A stretch of 64,000 nucleotides of DNA from Arabidopsis thaliana (Eukaryota; Streptophyta; Magnoliopsida; Brassicales; Brassicaceae), in NCBI RefSeq assembly GCF_000001735.4, contig NC_003070.9, forward strand, positions 11,960,001 to 12,024,000, written 5' to 3'. Below the pieces are notes generated by a model, which made no database searches, was not told where the DNA came from, and saw only the letters and a list, made by a program, of their open reading frames with translations. This document shows, in pieces, positions 1 to 8,360 of this stretch. Both the position numbers and the translations under genes were made by a program. Positions within the stretch are counted from its first letter, which is position 1. Each line of letters opens with the position of its first letter.

Positions 1-591
1 AAATTTATTGAGGCAAAATGCTTTTTTGCATTAGATGATGTACAATTGATAAACTATAAGGGTAAATTAGGTGGGATTAGTTGGAATAATCATGAGGTTG
101 CTCCCGTTGAGTTGTCTATGTGGGTTCTAGAAGATGTCGAGAAACAAGAATGGTCCAAAAATGTCTACATTTTGCCTAAGAATGTAGTCCCTAATAACTG
201 GTTGCACGCTGCTGGAGTGACTGTTGAAGGTGATATTGTTTTCTCGGAGGCTGTAGTATCCAATCCGTTTGATGTTTTCTACTTTAATCCCGAAAAGAAC
301 ACTCTCCAACACGTTGAAACCCATTGTAACCATGAAGTGTTTGACGATGAGAATCTAGTTAACATCTTTGTAGACCATGTAGAGGATCTTAAGTTTGATG
401 TTATGAAGCCAACATATGCTGCAACATCTATACGCCCAACAGAACAGAAGCATAAACCCACGAGCACAGAAACATCGATGTCTAGAAAAGATCATCAAGT
501 GAGGACCATTGATCAACCGCAACAAGATCGTTGTACGTTTGAGAGCATTAATAACAAATTTGATGTTATGTGTCTTTTAGATGATGACTAA
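1..591 (+). CDS. F-box family protein, 3' part (5' end outside window)
   Basis: The reading frame is open from base 1 to a TAA at 589-591, so the window begins inside a coding exon. The 196 residues visible match the C-terminal half of the F-box protein at 2746-4302 (LGGISW, MWVLEDVEKQ and AGVT..GDIVF blocks), so this is the F-box-associated (FBA) interaction region. F-box proteins are substrate adaptors of SCF ubiquitin ligases, and the FBA half binds the target. The tail carries one copy of a hydrophilic block (HQVRTI..QQ..R..FESIN..LLDDD) that is present about twice in the neighbour. It stops where the neighbour has a GAA codon and 45 more residues. The target is unknown, and the F-box itself lies off the left edge. 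Confidence 0.85.
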   Translation, partial: KFIEAKCFFALDDVQLINYKGKLGGISWNNHEVAPVELSMWVLEDVEKQEWSKNVYILPKNVVPNNWLHAAGVTVEGDIVFSEAVVSNPFDVFYFNPEKNTLQHVETHCNHEVFDDENLVNIFVDHVEDLKFDVMKPTYAATSIRPTEQKHKPTSTETSMSRKDHQVRTIDQPQQDRCTFESINNKFDVMCLLDDD

Positions 592-1654
592 TTCTCAGGT
601 ATTAAAACCTGATTGCTTTATGTAAACATCAAGTTATCCTAAAAGTTCTTCATAAGAAATTAAGATTTTATACAATTAAGAGCCATGACTGAAACTGTCT
701 TCGTAATGTTTGTAACATTTGAGTATAGCTATTTTGCTTGTGACTGTACAGAATGTTAGAAATCCAGCTGCTATGACCCAACGTGTGTGTTTCTCTTAGA
801 CCAAAAAACCTCGCACATTCCGGTGTGTCAAAATTTGAACCGTACCCGTTTTTTTTTCTTTTTTCTTTTTGTAATATCTTGAAGTTCAGATCCAAAGGTC
901 CTACATCTTCCAGAGGCGGGACCCACATCAGGTTAAATTCATCTATTTTAGAAAAGTGGTCCCTCCCAACGTGCCTCGAACCCAACACCTCCACCTGGGA
1001 GATTTACCACTAGGTCAACAGTACGTTGGTCAACCGTACCCGTTCTTCACTTCACTGGTGCAAACTCTTCTTCCCTTAATACCTGCATCATTTCTCAATC
1101 CAGTTTCCAGTTCATGGATGGTATATTGGTATATATCTTCTTCTCCGCCAAATGAGGCTGCCAAAAACAAAGACATCAACTCGTCTTTGTTTTTAGGTCG
1201 GTGGCCACTTATCTAAAGTGAGCATGTGTAAGCACACCTGAGTAAAGTAAATAAATTTAATGATTTCAGCTGATGCTTGGTACATAGACCACTATCTTCT
1301 ACTATGTAAAGAGTTTTTTTTTTCTTTTTTTCTGTGAAATTCTTAAACTAACCAGCATTTCGGATATCCAATTTTTCTAACGAGATTTTTTCAAGTTAAG
1401 GATTGGTGGTTATTACGGTATGATCTAGTAATTTCATAAAAACAAAGTTAAAGAAATTAAACGAAGAATATTATAGAGGTCTTAAAAGAACATTTAAACA
1501 TTACGTACTTTAGGAAAACATTAGTTCGTTCCCAAGTAACGTGTAACACTAGTAGGACATGAAAATGATAACCAGAAAAAAACATAATGTTAAGCCAACA
1601 CACAAATAGCCATAAATCTTGGTCCGTCTCTTCGTAATACGTACAAACCAAAAA
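592..1654. other. Intergenic, F-box 3' flank
   Basis: No convincing gene. Bases 592-690 resemble the 3' flank of the second F-box gene (compare 4310-4440), so the duplicated unit extends past the coding region. A short match around 1085-1110 (CTCAATCCAGTTYCCAG) also recurs at 4449-4466. Short open frames here have no recognisable domain. Confidence 0.5.
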
Positions 1655-1810
1655 GTTGAGTTGTGTGTGCAGGTTCTAGAGGATGTGCATGTTCAGAAAC
1701 AAAGAATGGTCGAAATATGTCTATATTTCGTGGTAGAAAACAATGGTGGATCAGTACGTACAATTTTCGTAGCTGCAGTGACTGCTATAGGTGAAATTAT
1801 TTTGTTAAAT
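1655..1810 (+). pseudogene. F-box-associated domain relic
   Basis: Translation starting at GTT GAG gives VELCVQVLEDV, matching VELSMWVLEDVEKQ of the flanking F-box genes. An extra A after AAACAA shifts the frame, after which EWSKYVYI continues the match. A further frame change gives AAVTAIGEIIL, matching AAGVTVEGDIVF. This is a decayed third copy of the FBA region, about 50 codons long, between the two F-box genes. No F-box or start codon belongs to it. Confidence 0.75.
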
Positions 1811-2620
1811 TCTAGGCGAATAAATTGGTTTATGTTGTTAGAATGCTAGCACACACTCCAAAACGCATATGTCAAACTGTCGACTGAAATATCACTAAAA
1901 GGGTTTTCTTGCAATGTACATCAGAGAAAACCTAAAGAAGAAGCAGAGATACATTGACATTGTGCCAGTCTCTTACGTACTCTTGAACCAACTTTTTGTT
2001 TCAAACTCTTGAACCAGCAAAGCCGAGGAAAAATTGTTTTGGAACAAAAACTTATAAATTGTGGTATTTAAGAGAATTTTCCATTATTTAAAATCCATTT
2101 GATTTTTTTTTTCTACTTTCTATTTTAATTGATTTAATGTTTAACTAAAGTTTAGGGTCCTATTTTTGGAATTTAAAATGTTGTGTTAATTTTGGGGAAA
2201 AACATTTTTGGAGCTATTTTTGTCAATTCCTCTATTTTAAATATATAATATTACATTTTAAATATATTTATTGTATGAATTAGTTTTAAACATATCAAAT
2301 TGCAACTAAAACAATTTTGATTTAATATTTTATATTTACCTTAATTAATATTAATATAGAATTTAAATTTATGCATAATGGAGTTTAATTTATATAGAAT
2401 TTTATTTTATGATCTATAAAAAAACATTAAAAACCAATTTAATTTGTACATATATAGTTTTATCTTATGATTTGCAAAAATTAATGGGAATCACTTACAA
2501 AAGACATGTGGTAACGTTTTGAGGAGAGAAGATTCTTCATAAACCTTTGAATAAAAATAAGATTGTTTTCTAAATTTTTTCTTTATTTTTAATGGGACTC
2601 TCTCTTAGATTAGATTCGAC
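1811..2620. other. AT-rich intergenic region upstream of F-box gene 2
   Basis: This is A/T-rich DNA with no supported gene. It should contain the upstream control region of the F-box gene starting at 2746. I see no clear transposon ends. Confidence 0.4.
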
Positions 2621-2628
2621 TATAAATA
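2621..2628 (+). promoter_or_regulatory. TATA box of F-box gene 2
   Basis: TATAAATA lies 118 bases before the ATG at 2746, in a pyrimidine-rich setting typical of a plant core promoter. The match is to the consensus only. Confidence 0.5.
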
Positions 2629-2745
2629 CATATCGACCTTCCTCTTCATGAGATTAATACACATCATCTTAATTAGTTCAAACTTTCAAGAGATTCGCCA
2701 TTTTACATAGTCTCTGCGATTTTGTATTCAGCAAATACAATAGTA

Positions 2746-4302
2746 ATGAATAGAGCAGAAAATTTAGATTCCATCCCGACTGATCTCATTCTTGAGATAT
2801 TCTCGAGAATGTCAACAAAGTCCATCGGGAGGTGTCGTTGCGTGTCGAAGCTATGGAAGTCCATGCTTGGCCATCCATATTTCACCGAGTTGTTTTTGAC
2901 AAGGTCCTCCGATCATCCACGTCTCTTATTTGGGGTCAAAAGAGAGCGTCAGTGGCTTTTCTTCTCGTCGCCTCAGCCTCAAGATCTTTATGAGAAGTCA
3001 TCTCTTGTAGATTTTCATATGAACTTCTCTGATTTTCATATGAACTTCTCTGGAGACATACGCAGAAACGAGTGTACATATGTTTCTGGTTTCATCTATT
3101 TCCCTAGAAAGCGGATCAAAAATTATTTGTGTGATTTCCGTGTGATATGTAACCCTATCACGGGACAATATGCGATCTTACAACTGATAACATTCCACGA
3201 GAAGAGAAGCTTTTTAGGGTTTGATCCGATTGACAAGCAATTCAAGGTATTGCGCATGAAATATAATGATCGTGGTATTGTTGTTCACCATATTCTGACA
3301 TTAGAACCTGGCAAAATGAGGTGGAGAAAAATCCGATGTCCCTTAGCCCATGAACCTTTCTGGGAAGAGATATGCGCCAATGGGGTTTTGTATTACTTAG
3401 CTGAACCAACTGATGGAGGGTCTTATGTGATATGTTGCTTTGATGTTCGGTCTGAGAAATTCAAATTTATTGACGCAAAATGCTTTGGTGATTTCTCTAT
3501 TCAATTGATCAATTATAAGGGTAAACTAGGTGGGATTAGTTGGAAGTATGATACCGTCGATGGAAAGCGTACCGTTGAGTTGTATATGTGGGTTCTAGAG
3601 GATGTCGAGAAACAGAAATGGTCCAAATACGTCTACCCTTTGCCGGGGAATTCCTACCATTATTCCGTTGCAGGAGTGACAGCTAAAGGTGATATTGTTT
3701 TTGTCAAGACTTACACATCTAAACCGTTTTATGTTTTCTACGTAAATCCCGAAAAGAAAACTTTCCAACGCGTTGAAATCCATGGTAACCATGAAGTGTT
3801 TGACACTAATAATCTAGTTTACGCCTTCGTAGACCATGTAGAGGATCTTCAGTTTGATGTTATGAAGAAAACATATGCTGCAAAACCTATAAGCCCACCA
3901 AAACAGAAGCCTAAACCCCCGAGTACAGAAACATCGTCTAGAGAAGATCATCAAGGGTGGATATCAATATCGTCTAGAAAATATCATCAAGTGAGGACCA
4001 TTGCTCACCGGCAACAAGGTCGTCGTAAGTTTGAGAGCATTAACAAATTCAATGCTCTGTATCTTGATGATGGTGATGAAGATACCGTTGCTCACCAGCA
4101 ACGAGATCACCATACTTTCAAGAGCATTAGCAAATTTAAAGCTCAGCGTCTTTTAGATGATGATGAATTTACAGGTGTCAAAACCAGTAAGTGTGACACT
4201 TCTCATTTACAGGTTTCGTGTGAGCTTTCACCACTCTGTTGGCTTAGCATTTTGTTGTTTCTGGTTATGGTATATATGTCTTTTATGCTGCAACATCTAT
4301 AA
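2746..4302 (+). CDS. F-box and FBA-domain protein, single exon
   Basis: An intronless 518-residue frame. I chose the ATG at 2746 (MNRAENLDSIP); the frame upstream has no other ATG before the promoter. Residues about 5-50 form the F-box (SIPTDLILEIFSRM..KSIGRCRCVSKLWKSML), which binds SKP1 in an SCF ubiquitin ligase. The middle is a type-3-like F-box-associated domain (FLGFDPIDKQFKVL, then ICCFDVRSEKFKFI). A 21-bp in-frame duplication at 3010-3051 doubles DFHMNFS. The C-terminus has about two copies of a hydrophilic HQ..R..F.SI.KF block and then a 45-residue extension ending in a hydrophobic stretch (about 4220-4302) absent from the neighbouring gene. It resembles At1g33020 by position. The target is unknown. 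Confidence 0.88.
   Translation: MNRAENLDSIPTDLILEIFSRMSTKSIGRCRCVSKLWKSMLGHPYFTELFLTRSSDHPRLLFGVKRERQWLFFSSPQPQDLYEKSSLVDFHMNFSDFHMNFSGDIRRNECTYVSGFIYFPRKRIKNYLCDFRVICNPITGQYAILQLITFHEKRSFLGFDPIDKQFKVLRMKYNDRGIVVHHILTLEPGKMRWRKIRCPLAHEPFWEEICANGVLYYLAEPTDGGSYVICCFDVRSEKFKFIDAKCFGDFSIQLINYKGKLGGISWKYDTVDGKRTVELYMWVLEDVEKQKWSKYVYPLPGNSYHYSVAGVTAKGDIVFVKTYTSKPFYVFYVNPEKKTFQRVEIHGNHEVFDTNNLVYAFVDHVEDLQFDVMKKTYAAKPISPPKQKPKPPSTETSSREDHQGWISISSRKYHQVRTIAHRQQGRRKFESINKFNALYLDDGDEDTVAHQQRDHHTFKSISKFKAQRLLDDDEFTGVKTSKCDTSHLQVSCELSPLCWLSILLFLVMVYMSFMLQHL
3010..3051 (+). repeat. 21-bp in-frame tandem duplication
   Basis: Two exact adjacent 21-bp copies (3010-3030 and 3031-3051) encode DFHMNFS twice in the F-box protein, between the F-box and the FBA domain. 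Being a multiple of three, it keeps the frame open. Confidence 0.9.
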
Positions 4303-4529
4303 GCCCAGTAGATTGCTTCCCTTGCTCCCCAAGTCAGCTAAAAAGCTCTCTATTTCAGACAAATTGTATTCTTATGTAAACATTAAGTTATCAGAGAAGT
4401 TCTTTATAAGAAATCAAGTTTTTATTCTATTCAAAACCTGCAACATTGCTCTCAATCCAGTTCCCAGTTTTTATTAGTTCGTTTTGGTTCTTTAGTTGGT
4501 GATTTTGATTTTTTTTCGGATATTATTTT

Positions 4530-4661
4530 CATGTAAACTTCACTGAAATCTCTCATGGAGCTTTGAGACACTTCTCTGAATCTTGAATCTCTTCCTACCA
4601 ACTCAAGCGCGCTTGAACCGTGATTGTTGTTGAAAGGAAGCCCTCTTTGTAGAACAGAGTA
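4530..4661 (-). pseudogene. Fragment of a duplicated O-methyltransferase exon 2
   Basis: On the minus strand this encodes YSVLQRGLPFNNNHGSS and then ALELVGRDSRFREVSQSSM, closely matching exon 2 of the methyltransferase at 4885-6212 (DSVLEGGLPFNNTHGSS, AVELVGSDSRFREVFQSSM). Similarity fades after DFSEVYMK. It has no SAM-binding motif, no other exons and no start, so it cannot make an enzyme. It lies downstream of the intact gene in the same orientation and abuts the transporter fragment at 4662. Confidence 0.85.
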
Positions 4662-4832
4662 ACGGCGGTCCATGAGCTTCATATTTGGTCAATCACCGTC
4701 GGCAAAGTTTCTTTAGCTTCACAGGTTAGCATCAAGCCCGAGGCAGACACAGACGCGATACTTGACAAGGTGATTGAATATATCAAGAGACATCATGTAA
4801 CTATTCAAGTAGAAAAGGAACAGAACCCTTAG
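4662..4832 (+). pseudogene. C-terminal fragment of an MTP-type zinc transporter gene
   Basis: The plus-strand frame reads TAVHELHIWSITVGKVSLAS and then QVSIKPEADTDAILDKVIEY..HHVTIQVEKEQNP, ending at TAG (4830-4832). This is the cytosolic C-terminal domain of cation diffusion facilitators of the plant MTP1 clade, whose conserved AVHELHIW..TVGKV and HVTIQ blocks are recognisable. A few codons before HVTIQ are missing. There are no membrane segments and no start, so it is a gene scrap. Homology begins about where the methyltransferase fragment on the other strand ends. Confidence 0.8.
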
Positions 4833-4884
4833 ATTCGGGGTCTGTGAATCTTGAAGAACACGTCTTAAATCAAAATGATACATA

Positions 4885-6212
4885 TCACTTGTTCTTGTGG
4901 AACTCAAGAACTGAGAAACAGAGAGATGTGAATGGAACTTGGACATTAGAGAATCCGGCGAGACGAGCTAAGATCTCGAATTCTTTCTTTGTTCGTTCTT
5001 TCCCTGATGGGTTCATGTTCATCATGAACAACTCAAACTGAAACAAGCTTCTGTCTAAGAGAGTGTCTCCTGGGAACTCTGGGATTACCATATCGACTAC
5101 AATCACCTTCCCATTTGACGGTAACGACTGATAACAGTTGGAAAGTATCTTCACGCAATGGTCATCGTCCCAGCTATGGAGCATCCACTGTTATAAGTTG
5201 TAGCAAACACACAAGAAACCTAGATATTATCTTTTTTTAAGTATATGATTCTGTTAAGACTTGAGAAAGCTTTTAAAAAAGTTAACCTTCATGAAAATAG
5301 CTTCTCCTTTAGGAGTGTTTGTAAACATATCTCCAGCAACATGCTCAATTCCTACAACCATAAAAAGTTATGACATTAAAGATCATTTACTATACAACAG
5401 AATATATTCAAGAACTTGTATCTGTACCTGGAGAAGGTAATGAAGTGTTGATAACAGTGGGCAAATCAAAGTTAATAGCTTTGATAATGTGAGTATGCTT
5501 AGAGATGATTCTACTGAGAAGAGAGCCATCTCCACCACCAACATCAACCAAAGACTTCACACCATCAAAACCATTGTAGTTCTTTAGAAATTCTTCTATG
5601 AATACTTCATTGAAACCTTTCATGGAGCTTTGGAACACTTCTCTGAATCTTGAATCACTGCCTACCAGTTCAACCGCGCTTGAACCGTGAGTGTTGTTGA
5701 ATGGAAGCCCTCCTTCAAGAACAGAATCTTTAAGGTTGTACCTTTTTATAGGTAAATACAACATCAGATTGCATAACAAGTCAAAGATGATAACGTTTTA
5801 AGACGAAAGAGTGAGGATGTTGTTAATGATGTTACCACATATCAGTCACGACCTTGTCCTGAAACAGATTCACCATCGGAGCCAACGATCCACCTCCATT
5901 TTGGTTCTTGGTGAAGTACTTGGCAACAGGAGCTAAGCCATAGATTGCAAATGGCTCACCGTGTTCAGTAGAAACAGAGCATGTGAGTATAGAGTAACTC
6001 GCAAGAAATCTCAGAATCCGATTGACCAAGCTTGAATCATGATGTTTCTTTGTCTCATTAGACAACAAAGAAAAGATCTGAGAAGCAGAGGAAGGACCAG
6101 ATTCAGCTAATATGTCAAAGAGACCAAGATCAATGGCTGTCTTAAGAACCATGGGAAGAACAGAAGAGCTTGATAAGATCATTGCGTACGAGGAGAGGTT
6201 TTGTTCTTCCAT
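4885..6212 (-). CDS. Plant O-methyltransferase (COMT-like family 2)
   Basis: Four exons: 6212-5836, 5741-5428, 5351-5287 and 5187-4885, all with GT..AG introns, giving 352 residues, the usual size for caffeic acid/flavonoid-type O-methyltransferases. Exon 1 is the N-terminal dimerisation region (MEEQNLSSYAM). Exon 2 holds the SAM-binding loop LVDVGGGDGS (about residues 190-199). Exon 3 has GIEHVAGDMF, and exon 4 has MLHSWDDDHC with the likely catalytic base His256. The family transfers a methyl group from S-adenosylmethionine to a phenolic hydroxyl in the cytosol; the substrate cannot be read from sequence. It is divergent from NACA5 with 334 bp between start codons. It matches At1g33030 in position and length as I recall. 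Confidence 0.92.
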
Positions 6213-6546
6213 TTTCTAAATTTTTCTTGCTTCCTGAATCTCTGAAACAAAGCAAAAGCTTTTGTCAATTCTAGTCAAATTGTGAATGCTTCATTTCTTT
6301 AGACTAATAGTTTCTTCTCTTTTTTTTGACCATTCTGGCATGGAGACGTACGTAAATTCGCCAAGTAAACTAAAGAACAAATCAAAGTTTTTGAGACTGA
6401 GGCCCAATGGGCTTTTAATTGACGACCATTGGGTTTGTTTATAGTGAACCGCGGAGCAGAGGATCATTTATCTACTTTATTTGTTTCATCTGTCACTCAC
6501 TGTTAAGGAAGGTCTTGCTGCGCTAAGAAAGAAAAGAAGAAGAAAG
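6213..6546. promoter_or_regulatory. Bidirectional promoter between O-methyltransferase and NACA5
   Basis: Only 334 bp separate the two start codons. At 6401-6412 lies the near-palindrome GGCCCAATGGGC, made of two inverted site II (TGGGCY) elements. Known biology: TCP factors bind such sites in promoters of translation and ribosomal genes, which suits NACA5. A further TTGGGTTT-like motif follows near 6430. Assigning them to NACA5 rather than the methyltransferase is inference. Confidence 0.6.
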
Positions 6547-7696
6547 ATGCCAGGAGCAATTGTGGAGGAAGAGAAATCTCAGATTGAATCCATCAAAGAG
6601 CAATTGAAACTCGAGGTTCGTCTTTTTTTTTCTTTTCCTCCGAGCGATTTTGTTTCCGATTTGTTGTTGTCGTCGAATTTGATAATGGTTTCTGGTGGAA
6701 ACAGAAGGAAGATGATGTTGTTGTGGAGGATGTGAAAGACGGAGAGGAAGAAGACGATGATGAAGACGATGAGGACGTCGAAGGTAATGTACTCTCTCTT
6801 TCATTTCATTTTCCTTACTCTCTCTTTCATTTCATTTTCCTTCCGGTTTGATTTATTTCGGTTAACCGGAATTTACTCGTTTGATTCTGATTCATGCTTT
6901 GATTTCGAGTGGTCTATGTATGTTTCTAGAAACGTTAGTGTATAGATAAGATTTGTCTTTTAGGTTTGTAGAAAATCAGAAAATTGTTGAACTTGAGGTT
7001 CATAAGCCCTAGATTAAGCTTGAGCTATAGCTCTTAAATGTGAATTTGTTTCTCTATGGAACACTAAAAAGAGAAACCTTTGTTAATTTCGGGTTTTGTT
7101 TCAATGTTTTGGCTGTGTAGTTGAAGGGGAAGGTGGAAATGAGAATGCAAAGCAAAGTAGAAGCGAGAAGAAAAGTCGCAAAGCTGTTCTAAAGCTTGGC
7201 ATGAAACCTGTCTCAGATGTCAGCAGAGTGACAATCAAAAGAGCCAAGAATGTAAACAAATCTTCTAACAATCAATAAACTCTCATGTCTCTGGTTATAA
7301 GTAACATAGGTTTGATGATTGTGGAAAATATTGCATCTATGTCAGGTGTTATTTGTCATCTCGAAGCCAGATGTTTACAAGAGTCCCAATGCAGAGACTT
7401 ACGTCATTTTTGGAGAGGCCAAGGTCGACGATTTGAGCTCTCAGCTACAGACTCAAGCTGCTCAGAGGTTTAAGATGCCTGATGTGACATCCATGCTACC
7501 TAACGCCGGTTCTGAAGCTACCATGGCTCCACTAGCAGAGGAAGAAGACGAAGACGATGTTGATGACACTGGTGTTGAAGCCAGAGACATTGATCTTGTC
7601 ATGACCCAAGCAGGTGTCTCCAAGGCCAAAGCCGTCAGTGCTCTAAAGGCTAATGATGGGGATATCGTTTCAGCCATTATGGAACTCACTACATAG
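6547..7696 (+). CDS. NACA5: Nascent polypeptide-associated complex alpha subunit
   Basis: Four exons: 6547-6615, 6705-6783, 7121-7251 and 7346-7696, encoding 209 residues. The ATG ([12 protein letters not shown]) gives the normal NAC-alpha N-terminus. An acidic stretch ([12 protein letters not shown]) follows. The NAC domain begins near [18 protein letters not shown] and continues into [15 protein letters not shown] and [14 protein letters not shown]. The C-terminus is a UBA domain ([32 protein letters not shown]). With its beta partner, the protein sits at the ribosome exit tunnel, shields nascent chains and influences targeting to the ER. It is complete with no lesions. Position and length match At1g33040. 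Confidence 0.95.
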
Positions 7697-8360
7697 AGTT
7701 GAGTAGTAGAGCCACCTAAATTGTGCTTTTGTTTCATTGTTTCTTGTCTCAGCTACCATTTTCTTTGAACATTATTAATTATGTCTCCCCTTGATTTGAA
7801 GTCATTATCTGTCTACTCTGATCAAAGTATTTAATTTGCGGTCATTATAGGCACTATATAACAAAAGTGTGATGACGTAGTAGTTAACAAAAGAGTAACA
7901 GTGGTTTGTTTATACATCTCTTAATCAAAGAGTCAGGACCATAACAAGAAAACATTACAATCTTCAGCAATCAATAGGCTCCACGTCCAAACATTTCCCA
8001 GGTTCTGATAAGAAAAAAGACCAATTTATTCAGTAGTGATTCTGAGAAATAGTATCAGTGTTCATTCTCTTGAATCGACATGACCATAAGTAAAATAAAG
8101 GGTAACTTGTAGAAAGGAGTACCAACTTCATCTTTCTGCACAATTAGTCATGTGTCAGCCACTTCTTAGGAAAATGATTTGTATGCCTTATCTAGTCTCC
8201 ATCCAGAAATTGGAGATCTTGAGGCTGTTCTTTGATATTTTACATGCCAACCTGCAAAATCAAAAAAAATCTTGGGCAAGCCTTACCAATCTGACATGTC
8301 ATTGCCCTTCAAAGTATTTTTAGAGGGGATGGATGATTTGATGTCACCTTTCTAATATCT
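7697..8360. other. Convergent intergenic region with 3' UTRs
   Basis: NACA5 (plus) and the unknown gene (minus) converge here, so this stretch should hold both 3' UTRs and polyadenylation sites. I see no extra gene, repeat or element in it. Confidence 0.5.

Noticed and set aside
668..994. 108-residue minus-strand frame after the first F-box gene
   Set aside because: No ATG-based start with a recognisable domain, no promoter signals, and the sequence looks like decayed intergenic DNA.
4190..4218. GTAAGT...TTTACAG inside the second F-box gene as an intron
   Set aside because: The span is under 30 bases, far below the minimum plant intron, and the frame is open through it.
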